64,000 nt of DNA, taken from assembly GCF_000235605.1 (NCBI RefSeq), contig NC_016584.1, positions 3,026,001-3,090,000 on the forward strand, written 5' to 3'. The DNA is from Desulfosporosinus orientis DSM 765. Its GTDB lineage: Bacteria > Bacillota > Desulfitobacteriia > Desulfitobacteriales > Desulfitobacteriaceae. Below are positions 26,092 to 35,538 of the stretch, in pieces; position 1 is the first letter of the stretch, and every line of letters starts with the position of its first letter. Position numbers and translations under genes: made by a program. The notes under the pieces are model-generated. The model worked only from the letters and a program-made list of their open reading frames with translations. It was not told the DNA's origin and did no database searches.

Positions 26092-27684
26092 ATGGTAAAG
26101 CCCTCCATGGAATTTATCCGCCCGACATCTGGTTATTCAAACAATCTGGTCAGCAGCATGAAGATGAACCTGGCTAAAAACCCGGACATGAAGGCCATTA
26201 TCTGTGAAGACCGTTGGGAAACCTGGGCACAAATGTGGGAAAGGAGCAATCGTCTGGGTAACGGTATGTATGGGCTAGGGTTGAAAAAAGGTGACAGGGT
26301 GGCCCTATTACTAAAAAATTGCTTTGAATTCCCAGAGACATTTGTCGCCACAACCAAAAGCGGGTTTGTTATGAGTCCCGTCAATTTCCACCTGAAAGCA
26401 AGTGAGGTAGCCTACCAGTTGAATGACTGCGGGGCCTCGGCTGTGGTTGCCAATCCCGAATTCATTGACTTGTTAAAATCCATAGGGGACCAAGTTCCCA
26501 GCCTTAAACATATTATCGTTACCGGAGATTATCCTTCATCAGGGGTTATCTCCTATGAGCGACTGATCGCTGTAGCGAACCCGGGGGAGTTAGATATAGA
26601 AATATCTCCTAATGATTTACACATGATACTATATACATCGGGAACCACCGGTAGGCCCAAAGGGGCTGTAAGGGGCTATTCAGAAGACTACCACACCGGC
26701 ATGACCGTATGCGTGGAGTGGAGGATACGGAATGGTGACGTTCAGCTGGCTGTTGCGCCCCTGTATCATGCCGGTCCCTGCGCCTGGTACAGCGCCACCC
26801 TGGTTTCCGGGGGAACCCTGGTGGTGGTTCCGGAATTCCTTCCCGATAAGGTACTAAAAGCAATTGAAAAGCACGGGGTCAACTGGATGATGATGGTTCC
26901 GGTTATGTACGACAGAATGTTTAGCCTGCCGGAAGATGTTCTCGGCAAACATGATATAAGTTCCCTGCGAGCGGTTATATCCGGGGGCGCCCCCCTGCAC
27001 ACACCTACAAAGTTAAAAATCAAAAAATATTTTCCAAAGGCAGAATTAAATGAGTTTTATGGCAGCACTGAACTGGGAGTATCAACAACCCTGCGGGACG
27101 AAGACCAGTTGAGGAAAGAGCGGTCTGTGGGACGACCCCTGCAAGACCTGGAAATAAAGTTGGTTGGAATGGAAGGCAAGGAGGTCCTCAGGGGAGAGGT
27201 GGGCCTTTTATATTCCAGAGGCCTGGGGGGATTTCGAGGGTACTGGAACAATGAGCAGGCGACTAATGAGGCATTTCTAGACAATGAGTGGGCCACCGTC
27301 GGCGACCTGGCCCGCCAGGACGAGGATGGGTACTATTATATAGTGGACAGGGCTAAAGATATGATTATAACCGGCGGGGTAAATGTTTACCCGGTGGAAG
27401 TTGAAGAAGTGCTGCATTCCATGGACAGGATACTGGACGTGGCAGTAATAGGGGTGCCCGACGAAAACTGGGGAGAATCGGTCAAGGCTATGGTTATTCC
27501 TAAACCTGGTGCAGATATAACCGAGGTAGAAATTATTAATTTCTGCAGGGACAGGATGGCAGGGTTTAAGGTTCCCAAATCTGTGGACCTTGTAGAGGCT
27601 ATACCCAGACTGGCGACCGGGAAGATATTGAAGAGGGAGTTAAGAAAAAAGTATTGGAAAGAGGATTCGATACAAGTTTACTAG
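26092..27684 (+). CDS. Acyl-CoA synthetase (AMP-forming, ANL superfamily)
   Basis: 530 residues, AGGAGG before ATG 26092. It has the AMP-binding P-loop LYTSGTTGRPKGAV near residue 180, EFYGSTELG near 322, the hinge/adenylate region WATVGDLARQDEDGYYYIVD near 402, and the catalytic lysine motif LATGKILKREL at the C terminus. It would activate the carboxylic-acid substrate of this operon to its CoA ester at the cost of ATP to AMP. The substrate is not predictable; the neighbouring SCP2-thiolase and fused OB protein suggest a branched or cyclic acid. Confidence 0.95.
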   Translation: MVKPSMEFIRPTSGYSNNLVSSMKMNLAKNPDMKAIICEDRWETWAQMWERSNRLGNGMYGLGLKKGDRVALLLKNCFEFPETFVATTKSGFVMSPVNFHLKASEVAYQLNDCGASAVVANPEFIDLLKSIGDQVPSLKHIIVTGDYPSSGVISYERLIAVANPGELDIEISPNDLHMILYTSGTTGRPKGAVRGYSEDYHTGMTVCVEWRIRNGDVQLAVAPLYHAGPCAWYSATLVSGGTLVVVPEFLPDKVLKAIEKHGVNWMMMVPVMYDRMFSLPEDVLGKHDISSLRAVISGGAPLHTPTKLKIKKYFPKAELNEFYGSTELGVSTTLRDEDQLRKERSVGRPLQDLEIKLVGMEGKEVLRGEVGLLYSRGLGGFRGYWNNEQATNEAFLDNEWATVGDLARQDEDGYYYIVDRAKDMIITGGVNVYPVEVEEVLHSMDRILDVAVIGVPDENWGESVKAMVIPKPGADITEVEIINFCRDRMAGFKVPKSVDLVEAIPRLATGKILKRELRKKYWKEDSIQVY

Positions 27685-27786
27685 TAATGTTAACTTTCTT
27701 ACGGTGATACCTTTCTCCATAAATGCATGAGTTATTATGTTCAGAATAATGTAGTAACTAGAGTAACATCACACCAAAGGGGCAAA

Positions 27787-28011
27787 AAACGCAAATCCCC
27801 CTTATCTATAACAGAGTTAGATAATGAGCGCATCGCGAAGTTAGATGAGGAGATTGAGAAACTCATCAAATAAGAACGGGCGCTCTTTTTAGTTGAAGAA
27901 AAGAGTTTCGCTGATCACAATTTACTGAAAGCTGAACATGAGGAATTAGTTAAGAATTTGAGGTCGGCAAAGCCTAATGATTCACAAATGAAACATTGGG
28001 CTCTAAAATGA
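27787..28011 (+). pseudogene. Decayed coding remnant with an in-frame stop, coiled-coil-like
   Basis: One frame reads RKSPLSITELDNERIAKLDE then EIEKLIK, hits TAA at 27871-27873, and continues in the same frame with ERALFLVEEKSFADHNLLK and AEHEELVKNLRSAK to a stop at 28009-28011. Charge and heptad pattern continue across the stop, suggesting one disabled helical protein. It loosely resembles the helical arm of large serine recombinases, but I cannot assign a family. The rest of 27685-28311 is non-coding apart from the promoter elements listed. Confidence 0.45.
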
Positions 28012-28062
28012 CCCCTATATGTAGAATGAAAAAATCTTTTTTCCATACACACTTCCTCATCA

Positions 28063-28093
28063 AGAAGCATTATTAGCCAATCAACGTTGATAT
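28063..28093 (+). promoter_or_regulatory. Probable activator-binding block upstream of the SDR sigma-54 promoter
   Basis: AGAAGCATTAT at 28063 and GTTGATAT at 28086 recur with the same 23-base offset at 61145 and 61168, upstream of the other short-range sigma-54 promoter. Here the second element is part of the perfect palindrome ATCAACGTTGAT (28080-28091). The block ends 28 bases before the -24 element. Confidence 0.6.
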
Positions 28094-28120
28094 TGCACAT
28101 TTTATTGGCTGATTCTTAAT

Positions 28121-28135
28121 TGGCACGACATTTGC
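28121..28135 (+). promoter_or_regulatory. Sigma-54 (-24/-12) promoter for the SDR gene
   Basis: TGGCAC, five bases (GACAT), TTGC at 28121-28135 matches the sigma-54 consensus exactly. It lies 176 bases before the SDR start. The two sigma-54 activator genes follow at 29879 and 32001. Confidence 0.85.
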
Positions 28136-28311
28136 ATATGTGTTAATAATTAACAACAAGCAGAATGAAACTTGGATTTTGAAAAGGATTATTGATCAGG
28201 AAACAATGCAGCCTTGCTCTGTTAAGCGAACATGTCAGGGCAGGGCACATGTTAACTTGACATGATTGCGAGTATAGACGTTGTAGATTAACGACGAAAG
28301 GGGCCTTGAAA

Positions 28312-29199
28312 ATGGAGGACTACAAAGGTAAAGTTGCTGTAATTACGGGTGGAGCAAGTGGTATTGGTTTCGGTATCGCGTTAGCTTTGGGCCAAAAGGG
28401 TTGTAATATCGTGATTACTGATATTAATGTGAAAGCAGGCAAAGCAGCTGAAATCAAATTAAATGAAGAAGGTATCAAGGCATCATTCATCGAGCACGAC
28501 ATATCAAATGAAAATAGTTGGGATACAGCCATTGAGATGATTAAATTAAAGTTTAGCGAAGTTCATTATTTATTTAACAATGCCGGAATCGTTAATCGTG
28601 CCGTTCCACTTAATAAAATGATAATCAAAGACTGGCAATGGGTACTAGGTGTTAATCTGTGGGGGCCGTTGTTTGGGTTGCGAAAATTTACGGAGCTTAT
28701 GGATGGACAAGCAGTTCAGGGCCGGATCATCACGACTGCTTCAACAGCTGCCGTAGCACCTTTCTCAAAATGGGCAGCGTATTCGGTAAGTAAAGCTGCC
28801 GTAGTGCGTTTGGTCGAAAATTATCAAGCGGAGGCCAACTTGTATAAAAAGGACAAAGTGAAGTATTCAGTTGTGATGCCGGGAGTGGTTGAAACAAATA
28901 TCTTTAACAGCGAATTGAATCGTCCATCAGAATATGCGAACTCTGATGTTCCGCCTAAGGAAATTATAGCGAAGGGGGCTGGCACAGCGGAAGGAGATAC
29001 GGCTGGGAAAATCTCGGTAGAGAAGGCAGTTGAAAGAATACTGAAGCAGATTGATTATGGATACACGTATATTTACACACACCGTGATTTGACCGCAATG
29101 CTGATTATTGAGCAAGCCAGTGCAATGCTTCTGAACAAAGCTCCAGTTGATCAGTTGGTAGTCGATTATGCATATTACGCAAAAAAAATGCAACGCTAA
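28312..29199 (+). CDS. Short-chain dehydrogenase/reductase (SDR)
   Basis: 295 residues from ATG 28312 with AAAGGGG eight bases upstream. Classical SDR motifs: TGGASGIGFG (cofactor site, residues 14-23), FNNAG near 88, catalytic Ser in TTASTAAV, and YSVSK (Tyr-x3-Lys) near 160. The C terminus is longer than the 250-residue norm and lacks the usual GG proline-rich end. It likely oxidises a hydroxyacyl-CoA or alcohol. Bases 28822-28872 are exactly repeated at 60978-61028 inside a decayed copy. A sigma-54 promoter upstream suggests control by the adjacent activators. Confidence 0.92.
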   Translation: MEDYKGKVAVITGGASGIGFGIALALGQKGCNIVITDINVKAGKAAEIKLNEEGIKASFIEHDISNENSWDTAIEMIKLKFSEVHYLFNNAGIVNRAVPLNKMIIKDWQWVLGVNLWGPLFGLRKFTELMDGQAVQGRIITTASTAAVAPFSKWAAYSVSKAAVVRLVENYQAEANLYKKDKVKYSVVMPGVVETNIFNSELNRPSEYANSDVPPKEIIAKGAGTAEGDTAGKISVEKAVERILKQIDYGYTYIYTHRDLTAMLIIEQASAMLLNKAPVDQLVVDYAYYAKKMQR

Positions 29200-29222
29200 T
29201 AATAGTCTGTATTTTAGTGGAG

Positions 29223-29315
29223 GGTATATATCTGGCAGCTAAAACACTGGGTATTACACGTAACGTACTTTATGAAAAATTGAAGAATATAATATTTCTA
29301 AATCAATACAAATAA
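29223..29315 (+). pseudogene. Orphan 3' end of a sigma-54 activator gene (Fis-type HTH)
   Basis: The frame reads LAAKTLGITRNVLYEKLKNI and ends at TAA 29313-29315. This is the DNA-recognition helix-turn-helix that closes sigma-54 activators (compare SAAARLLKMSRSAFYEKLAK in the gene at 29879). Nothing of the AAA+ domain precedes it; the SDR stop is 24 bases upstream. It is therefore a leftover 3' tail of a third activator. Confidence 0.7.
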
Positions 29316-29617
29316 TTGGTAGTTAAAAAATAGAAAGAGATTCCGGGACTGGGAGCCAAATCGATGTGAAATAAGACGGTACTTTTTAGGGGCAGATGGC
29401 CGAAACAGCCAGACTGCCCTAACGTTTGAATTATGCGGTAACGGTTTTACTTGTCAATCCTACAGATACTAAAGCAGATTTCCGTCTAGGAGTGGATTCT
29501 GCCCCAAACCTACCACCTGCCCGGTCCTTTTTTAGTTATATCCACCATAGCCGCTTGGCGCCAGCAAAGGTTTCTTTAAGAAACCAGATTAAAGCTATAA
29601 ATTAAATTTTTAAAATA
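29316..29617. other. Gap without a recognisable gene
   Basis: About 300 bases with no credible coding frame. A weak imperfect stem (TTAGGGGCAG near 29388 against CTGCCCTAA near 29415) and a TGGATTCTGCCCC stretch are visible. I found no match to a riboswitch class or insertion-sequence end. Confidence 0.5.
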
Positions 29618-29647
29618 TTGACACAATTTATTATATTAAGATACAAT
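29618..29647 (+). promoter_or_regulatory. Sigma-70 promoter of the sigma-54 activator pair
   Basis: TTGACA (29618-29623), an 18-base spacer and TACAAT (29642-29647) form a near-consensus promoter. CGAACGAGTTCG, an inverted repeat just downstream (about 29653-29664), could be an operator. The leader to the first activator gene is then about 225 bases long. Confidence 0.75.
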
Positions 29648-29878
29648 AAAAACGAACGAGTTCGGTTTTAATCGTTATAGTTTTTTATAACTTCTTATTA
29701 CATACGAACTATTAAATTCCACCTTAGGTACCAAGAATCGCATTAAGCAGGAAGCTGTGTTAAATTAGTTGTTCGCATGTATTGCAGTTTGTGATATGTT
29801 TGGACGACTAAATGTTTAATATCTGTATTTTATATTGGCCCATTTATTGCGTGGTCTATAAATGAGAGGTATTAATAA

Positions 29879-31978
29879 ATGTATAATGAAATAAAAAAGA
29901 ACAGCTTAATCAATTACTCAATGCCAGTTACTGATGTGATGAATACCTATTTTAAGCCGCTTCGCCGCGATGATACTCTGCGTACGGCCTTCCAGTACTT
30001 TAAAGAAACAAAACTGGATACTCTACCGGTGGTCGATGAACAAGGCCGCCTAATTGGAGTTTGTCCCAAGAGACGTTTGTATAAAGCGCTTCTGAAGGGA
30101 AGCAGCCTGGAACAAACCTGCGCGCCCTTTATAGTCGAATCACCCAAATTCTTTAGTTCAGATCTTACTTATGACAAAGTATCCTTCGACGGCAGGATCG
30201 GCACAGTTCCGGTTGTTGACCACGACGGTAAGGTCGTAGGGATGATTGGACTTAAAGAGTTTCTGTATCAAAGCCTAAATCAGGTATCATTTTCCTATGC
30301 TTCTCTGGATTCTATACTTCGTGCTATTTATGAAGGCATGATCGTAGTTGACAACAATGGGAATATACTGAAAATTAATCCCTCGGCAGAAAATATGTTT
30401 GGAATTAAGGCCGAGGACGTCATTGGCTCAAGCCTGATGGAAGTACTGCCGGAACTCCCTTTCTCAAGCCAGTTTACTCAAGGGGTCAAAACGATTGTCT
30501 GCTGCATACCAGTTCTTATCAACCAGGTACCTATATTCCAGGACGGTGTTCAGATTGGCATCAACATTGCTATTTTGGACATGTCTGATCTTGAAAGAAT
30601 AGCCGCCGAACTGGAGAGTGTCAAGGAGCTTCAATCTACTCTTAGCGGATTATTAAGCGCATTGTCGGATGGTGTTTTTGTATTGGATTATGCAGGGTGT
30701 ATAAAATATATAAATGATGCCGCCAGTCATCTGGTCCATGAAAACCCGGATAAGATCATCGGTAAACCGCTTGTAGAATTCCTGAATTGCAGCGATCCTG
30801 TTCAGGTACGTCAGACTGGCATAGCCGAAGTTGATGTGTGCAAGATAGACGGAAAAAACTGTATGGTATCACACGTTCCAATTTCTGCTAATGATGACAG
30901 CGATAAAATCGTTGGGGTAATTAGTATTGTGTACCTTGACGACAATAAACTTACCGAAACAATTGCCCGCAAATGGTTTTCACTTCGGCAGCAGGTGCAA
31001 TACTACAGGGATGAATTTGAAAAATGGGGCATCGAAAACAGTAGCTTTGAGCAGATTATAAGCCAAAACCTGGAATTTATGACTAAAAAGGTCGAAGCCC
31101 TCAGGATAGCTCGAAGCAGTTCTACTGTGCTTTTAACCGGGGAAAGCGGGGTCGGCAAGGATATGTTTGCCCGGGCTATACATTCGGCCAGCCTTCAGCG
31201 TGCCAAACACGCCTTCGTAAAAGTGAACTGTGCAGCTATTCCTGAGACCTTGTTCGAATCAGAAATGTTCGGTTATGCTCCGGGTTCGTTCACCGGTGCT
31301 TACGCAGGAGGCAAAATTGGTTATTTTGAGATGGCCAATGAAGGTACTATCTTTTTAGATGAGGTTGGGGAAATGCCCCTATCCATACAGGTAAAGCTGC
31401 TGCAGGTAATCCAGGACAAAAAATACACGAGAGTTGGAGAAACCAGTCCCCGAGATGTTGATGTTCGGATCATCGCTGCCACCAACCGGGATCTGCGTAA
31501 TGCCATCAACAAAGGATTGTTCCGGGAGGATCTGTTCTATCGGCTTAATGTGATAGAAATGGCTCTTCCTCCCCTGCGTTCCCGCTCCGAAGATATTATC
31601 CCTTTGGCCAATATGTTTATCAAGAAATACAATGGGATTTTAGGTTCAAGTGTAACCGGCTTAAGCTCCACAGTTGAAGAAGCGCTGGTTAGATATCCCT
31701 GGCCCGGTAATATTAGAGAGCTGGAAAACGCTATTGAGCGTGCCGTTAATTTTGCCTGGGAAGGCGAGATCAGGGTTGAACACCTCCCCCGCGATATTCT
31801 TAATCCTGTGCAGGATATCTATGTTCCAAACTCTTACGTAACTGTACTCAATGATTTAGGAAAAGACATAATTCTTGATGCGCTGAAAAAAACTGACGGA
31901 AATAAAAGCGCTGCAGCCAGGCTTCTAAAAATGAGCCGTTCCGCTTTTTACGAAAAATTGGCTAAATACGGAATTTAA
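29879..31978 (+). CDS. Sigma-54-dependent activator with CBS pair, two PAS-like domains, AAA+ and Fis HTH (copy 1)
   Basis: 699 residues, GAGAGG upstream of ATG. Domain order: two CBS motifs (about 15-130, LDTLPVVDEQGRLIGV and GTVPVVDHDGKVVGMIGL), PAS (about 140-240, IYEGMIVVDNNGNILKINPS), a second PAS-like domain (about 255-365), AAA+ with Walker A GESGVGKD near residue 421, the sigma-54 contact loop as GSFTGA instead of GAFTGA, Walker B GTIFLDEVGEM, and a Fis-type HTH (KSAAARLLKMSRSAFYEKLA) at the end. CBS and PAS domains suggest sensing of an adenosyl ligand plus a small metabolite such as an acyl-CoA. Probable targets are the sigma-54 promoters listed in this window. Confidence 0.95.
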   Translation: MYNEIKKNSLINYSMPVTDVMNTYFKPLRRDDTLRTAFQYFKETKLDTLPVVDEQGRLIGVCPKRRLYKALLKGSSLEQTCAPFIVESPKFFSSDLTYDKVSFDGRIGTVPVVDHDGKVVGMIGLKEFLYQSLNQVSFSYASLDSILRAIYEGMIVVDNNGNILKINPSAENMFGIKAEDVIGSSLMEVLPELPFSSQFTQGVKTIVCCIPVLINQVPIFQDGVQIGINIAILDMSDLERIAAELESVKELQSTLSGLLSALSDGVFVLDYAGCIKYINDAASHLVHENPDKIIGKPLVEFLNCSDPVQVRQTGIAEVDVCKIDGKNCMVSHVPISANDDSDKIVGVISIVYLDDNKLTETIARKWFSLRQQVQYYRDEFEKWGIENSSFEQIISQNLEFMTKKVEALRIARSSSTVLLTGESGVGKDMFARAIHSASLQRAKHAFVKVNCAAIPETLFESEMFGYAPGSFTGAYAGGKIGYFEMANEGTIFLDEVGEMPLSIQVKLLQVIQDKKYTRVGETSPRDVDVRIIAATNRDLRNAINKGLFREDLFYRLNVIEMALPPLRSRSEDIIPLANMFIKKYNGILGSSVTGLSSTVEEALVRYPWPGNIRELENAIERAVNFAWEGEIRVEHLPRDILNPVQDIYVPNSYVTVLNDLGKDIILDALKKTDGNKSAAARLLKMSRSAFYEKLAKYGI

Positions 31979-32000
31979 CGAGGTAAAAAAGGAGAATACT

Positions 32001-34124
32001 ATGGCGGTTAACGAGAAACTGGCATATATAGCAAGAGCCCAACTGCCCGTTAAAGAATTGATGAATAGAAGCTTTCAGGTTATCCGGCCTGAGGACAACC
32101 TGCGTAAGGTGTTAGAAATATGCCTGGAGACAAAATTAGACACGCTTCCGGTAGTTGATGAAAACGACCGCATGATAGGAGTCTTACCAAAAGGCAGATT
32201 GTACGATGCACTTTTAGAAAGCCAAGGGCTGGATGAGCCCTGTGCATCATATGTTATATACTACCCTATTGAGCACTCTATGGAAAACGCCTATATAAAC
32301 CAGGCAGCAATGATAGAAAGGAGTTACAAAAGGCGTGCGGGCAACGTTCCGGTCCTGAATTCAGGCGGAAAAGTTGTTGGCATTATCGGTAAGGTGGAAT
32401 ACCTTCGCGAAACGCTGGCTCTCACCATAGAATCCTATGTTCTTCTTGAATCAGTTTTTCAAACGATCTACGAGGGTATGATTGTTGTGGATAATGAGGG
32501 GACTATATCGAGAATTAACCAGTCAGCTCAGAAAATGTTTTGTCTTCAGGAAGACAAAGCATTAAACACTAAAATCCAGGATTTGATTCCAGAAGTTGAG
32601 TTTATTCCCGGTTTTAACTTGGGAGTAAAGCGGACTATCAGATCCGTTCCGGTTATTATGAACCAGGTCCCTATACAAGAAGAAGGAAAGCAGATTGGCT
32701 ATAATTTGGCATTTCTTGATTTATCTAATATAGAAGACATTGCCCAGGAATTGGAAATCGTTAAAGAGTTGAAAAACACAGTAACCGGAGTTCTTCGTGC
32801 TTCCTCTGATGGGGTGTTCATCAGCGGCCGAAATGGAGTGATAATTTACGTTAATGAAAAAGCCTGCAATCTGTTGGGTGTCTCATCAGACAAGTTAATA
32901 GGGCTTTCCCTGGCTAGCGTTTTCCACAACGATCTGCCTTTGCAAGCTGCTAGAACAGGTATAGCTGAAGTAGATATATGCAGGTTCGATGGGAAAAATT
33001 GCCTTATTCATCATCTCCCTGTGAAGGATAAGGAGGATGAGTTCGGGCCGGTCAGAATATTTACCACTATCTATTTGGCCGACAAAAAGTTAACTGAAGA
33101 TATAGCCCGCACGTGGCTTTCATTAAGACAGCAGGTTCAATATTATCGCGAGGCTCTGTTGAAGAAGGGGATGGAAAAAAGCGGATTCGAATCGATTGTT
33201 TCTAACAATCCTGAAGTTATTAAAATAACTTTAGAAGCACAACAAATAGCGCGCAGTAGTTCCACAGTCCTCTTAGTTGGCGAAAGTGGGGTTGGTAAAG
33301 ATCTATTTGCCCGGGCTATTCATTTAGCAAGCCCTCGCGCAGATCAAATCTTTGTCAAAATAAATTGTGCAGCCATTCCCGAAACACTTTTGGAGTCAGA
33401 GCTATTTGGTTATGCTCCCGGCTCCTTTACCGGAGCTTCCAAAAAAGGCAAACCAGGATATTTTGAACAGGCTGATCTAGGAACTATATTTCTGGACGAA
33501 ATTGGAGAGATGCCGTTATCTATTCAGGTTAAAATCCTGCAGGTGATTCAGGAGAAGCAGTTTATGCGGATAGGGGGTACAACTCAACAGAAGGTCGACG
33601 TACGAATAATTGCTGCTACAAACCGGGATTTAAAAGAAGCTATTGCCAAAGGAACCTTCAGAGAGGATCTCTATTATCGTCTCAATGTCATTGAGTTTAC
33701 TCTGCCACCATTGCGCTCGCGCCCAGAGGATATTCTGCCTCTGGCTGAGTTCTTTGTTCAGAAGAACAACCGGACTCTTGGAACCAGTATAATCGGCATA
33801 GATAGAGCATCCCAGGCTGCCCTGACCAATTATTCCTGGCCCGGGAACATCCGGGAACTGGAAAATGCAATTGAAAGAGCCGCTAATTATGCATGGGAAG
33901 GGGAGATAGGGGTGGAACATCTGCCTCCCCATATTCTCCAGAATGAGAATATACAAATAGTTCAAGAACCTTCTTCTTTTAGAACATCCCTTGATAATAC
34001 AGACAAAAACATAATTATAGATGCATTAAAAAAAGCCGAAGGGAACAAGAGTGCAGCAGCCAAAATTCTGAAAATAAGCCGTTCTTCCTTTTATAGAAGA
34101 ATGGCTAAATACAATCTGTGTTAA
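32001..34124 (+). CDS. Sigma-54-dependent activator with CBS pair, two PAS-like domains, AAA+ and Fis HTH (copy 2)
   Basis: 707 residues, AAAGGAGAA before ATG, 22 bases after copy 1. The same layout: CBS pair (LDTLPVVDENDRMIGVLPKG, GNVPVLNSGGKVVGIIGK), PAS (IYEGMIVVDNEGTISRINQS), second PAS-like domain, AAA+ with GESGVGKD near 427, GSFTGA loop, GTIFLDEIGEM, and a Fis-type HTH (KSAAAKILKISRSSFYRRMA). The AAA+ regions of the two copies are much closer than the sensory parts, consistent with tandem duplication followed by divergence in effector specificity. They may regulate the divergent operons at 40242 and 40896 and the genes at 28312 and 61284. Confidence 0.95.
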   Translation: MAVNEKLAYIARAQLPVKELMNRSFQVIRPEDNLRKVLEICLETKLDTLPVVDENDRMIGVLPKGRLYDALLESQGLDEPCASYVIYYPIEHSMENAYINQAAMIERSYKRRAGNVPVLNSGGKVVGIIGKVEYLRETLALTIESYVLLESVFQTIYEGMIVVDNEGTISRINQSAQKMFCLQEDKALNTKIQDLIPEVEFIPGFNLGVKRTIRSVPVIMNQVPIQEEGKQIGYNLAFLDLSNIEDIAQELEIVKELKNTVTGVLRASSDGVFISGRNGVIIYVNEKACNLLGVSSDKLIGLSLASVFHNDLPLQAARTGIAEVDICRFDGKNCLIHHLPVKDKEDEFGPVRIFTTIYLADKKLTEDIARTWLSLRQQVQYYREALLKKGMEKSGFESIVSNNPEVIKITLEAQQIARSSSTVLLVGESGVGKDLFARAIHLASPRADQIFVKINCAAIPETLLESELFGYAPGSFTGASKKGKPGYFEQADLGTIFLDEIGEMPLSIQVKILQVIQEKQFMRIGGTTQQKVDVRIIAATNRDLKEAIAKGTFREDLYYRLNVIEFTLPPLRSRPEDILPLAEFFVQKNNRTLGTSIIGIDRASQAALTNYSWPGNIRELENAIERAANYAWEGEIGVEHLPPHILQNENIQIVQEPSSFRTSLDNTDKNIIIDALKKAEGNKSAAAKILKISRSSFYRRMAKYNLC

Positions 34125-34138
34125 AGAACACGCATTCA

Positions 34139-34209
34139 ACAATAAATTAAGTAGTAGGGGGTGGTTAGCCCCCTACTTTACTTATAATTGGGTACTTAAA
34201 AATACCTAA
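34139..34209. repeat. Terminator-bearing repeat, copy A (with hairpin 34153-34177)
   Basis: AGTAGGGGG (34153-34161) pairs with CCCCCTACT (34169-34177) around a seven-base loop. It sits between the convergent ends of activator copy 2 and the minus-strand CaiB gene, so it can terminate both. The 71-base block, from ACAATAAATT to AATACCTAA, is repeated imperfectly at 35539-35607. Confidence 0.75.
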
Positions 34210-34241
34210 GCAATCATGTAATCCAATTGTTATTCTAATCA

Positions 34242-35420
34242 TTAAATTACTCCCTGCTGCTGAAGGTCTGCTATTTGCTCCTTGGTGTAGCCGAGACTTT
34301 TCAATATGAGTAGAGTATGTTGACCATAGCCTGGAAATTCAAGTTTAACTTTACCTGGGGTATCACTTAACTTTACAGGTATGCCTGGTAAAAGAACGGT
34401 TTTCTCATTTATTTCAACTTCAACGAGCATATTTCTAGCTTGAATTTGGGGATGAGATAGCAAATCATTCATATCCTGTACCGGGGTAAAGCAAATATCG
34501 CTGGCTGCAAAGAAATTAACCCATTCAGCTTGACTTTTCTGTACAAACATCGAAGTTAGATTGGTTATTATTTCACCCTGCCGACAGGGATCGAATTGTA
34601 GGGGTATATATTCAGGCTTAGCTATTTTTGTACAAAACTCTGTCCAGAATTTTTTTTCTACAGCCCCAAGGCTAACATATTTGCCATCCGCAGTTGGATA
34701 AATATTATAAAATGCATAACCCCCATTTAAATGATCGCTGCCGCGGGCAGGAAGTTTACCGGTAACTGAGAAATCCGCTAGGGGCATAGCTAACCAACTC
34801 AGCGCTCCATCCAACATGGCTACATCACAATACTGGCCTTTCCCGGTTATTTCCCGTGCTCTTAAGGCCAACAAAATCGCTACAATACTCCACAGGCTGC
34901 CCCCAATATCGGCTATTGGGATCCCGGCAAGGGGAGGCCTTTCGTCTTTATGACCAATCCGGTCACTTATCCCCGCCAAATTCAGGTAATTAAGGTCATG
35001 CCCTGCTGCATCCCGATAAGGCCCGCTTTGTCCATAACCGGTTATAGCACAATAGATAAGCCTGGGATTAATCCGTTTTAGTTCATCGTAACCAAGGCCA
35101 AGTTTTTCCATTACCCCTGGGCGGAAACCCTCCAGCAAGACATCACTTTGGTTGATCAATTGTCGGAATATTTCTTTGCCCGGTTCTTCTTTCAAGTTGA
35201 GTTTCACACTCTTTTTATTTCGGTTAACTGCATAGAATCTAGCACTGCTTTCGCCCAATACAGGAGGGTACCAGCGAGTGTAATCCCCTAATTTGGTATC
35301 TTCAATTTTTATAATCTCAGCTCCAAAGTCGGCTAATACCTGGGAACAGAAGGGACCTGGCAATAGTCTGGTTAAATCTAATACCTTAACCCCCGTTAAC
35401 GGTGTCGTTTTTGATTCCAT
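34242..35420 (-). CDS. CaiB/BaiF family protein, alpha-methylacyl-CoA racemase-like
   Basis: 392 residues. The N-terminal LDLTRLLPGPFCSQVLADFG and IIKIED are family III CoA-transferase/racemase signatures. GHDLNYLNLAG (His141) and IPIADIGGS (Asp171) match the His/Asp pair that moves the alpha proton in alpha-methylacyl-CoA racemase, favouring racemase over CoA transfer. Epimerising 2-methylacyl-CoA would let branched acids enter stereospecific beta-oxidation. AGGAGG precedes the ATG on the minus strand. It has its own hairpin at the 3' end and lies downstream of the CoA-transferase gene. Confidence 0.87.
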   Translation of the reverse strand: MESKTTPLTGVKVLDLTRLLPGPFCSQVLADFGAEIIKIEDTKLGDYTRWYPPVLGESSARFYAVNRNKKSVKLNLKEEPGKEIFRQLINQSDVLLEGFRPGVMEKLGLGYDELKRINPRLIYCAITGYGQSGPYRDAAGHDLNYLNLAGISDRIGHKDERPPLAGIPIADIGGSLWSIVAILLALRAREITGKGQYCDVAMLDGALSWLAMPLADFSVTGKLPARGSDHLNGGYAFYNIYPTADGKYVSLGAVEKKFWTEFCTKIAKPEYIPLQFDPCRQGEIITNLTSMFVQKSQAEWVNFFAASDICFTPVQDMNDLLSHPQIQARNMLVEVEINEKTVLLPGIPVKLSDTPGKVKLEFPGYGQHTLLILKSLGYTKEQIADLQQQGVI

Positions 35421-35538
35421 AGCCTATCCTCCTTTAAACGTAACATTCAAATGTTTAGTTAACTTTAATTACACAGCATCCCACTGGGGCAAACCTCCAC
35501 AAAGGCTTCCCACTGTAACTCAATTTTGAAGACGCGTC

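Noticed and set aside
29388-29530. Possible riboswitch in the leader region
   Set aside because: A partial AGCCAGACTGCC stretch recalled cobalamin or c-di-GMP elements, but the required conserved cores and stems are not present.
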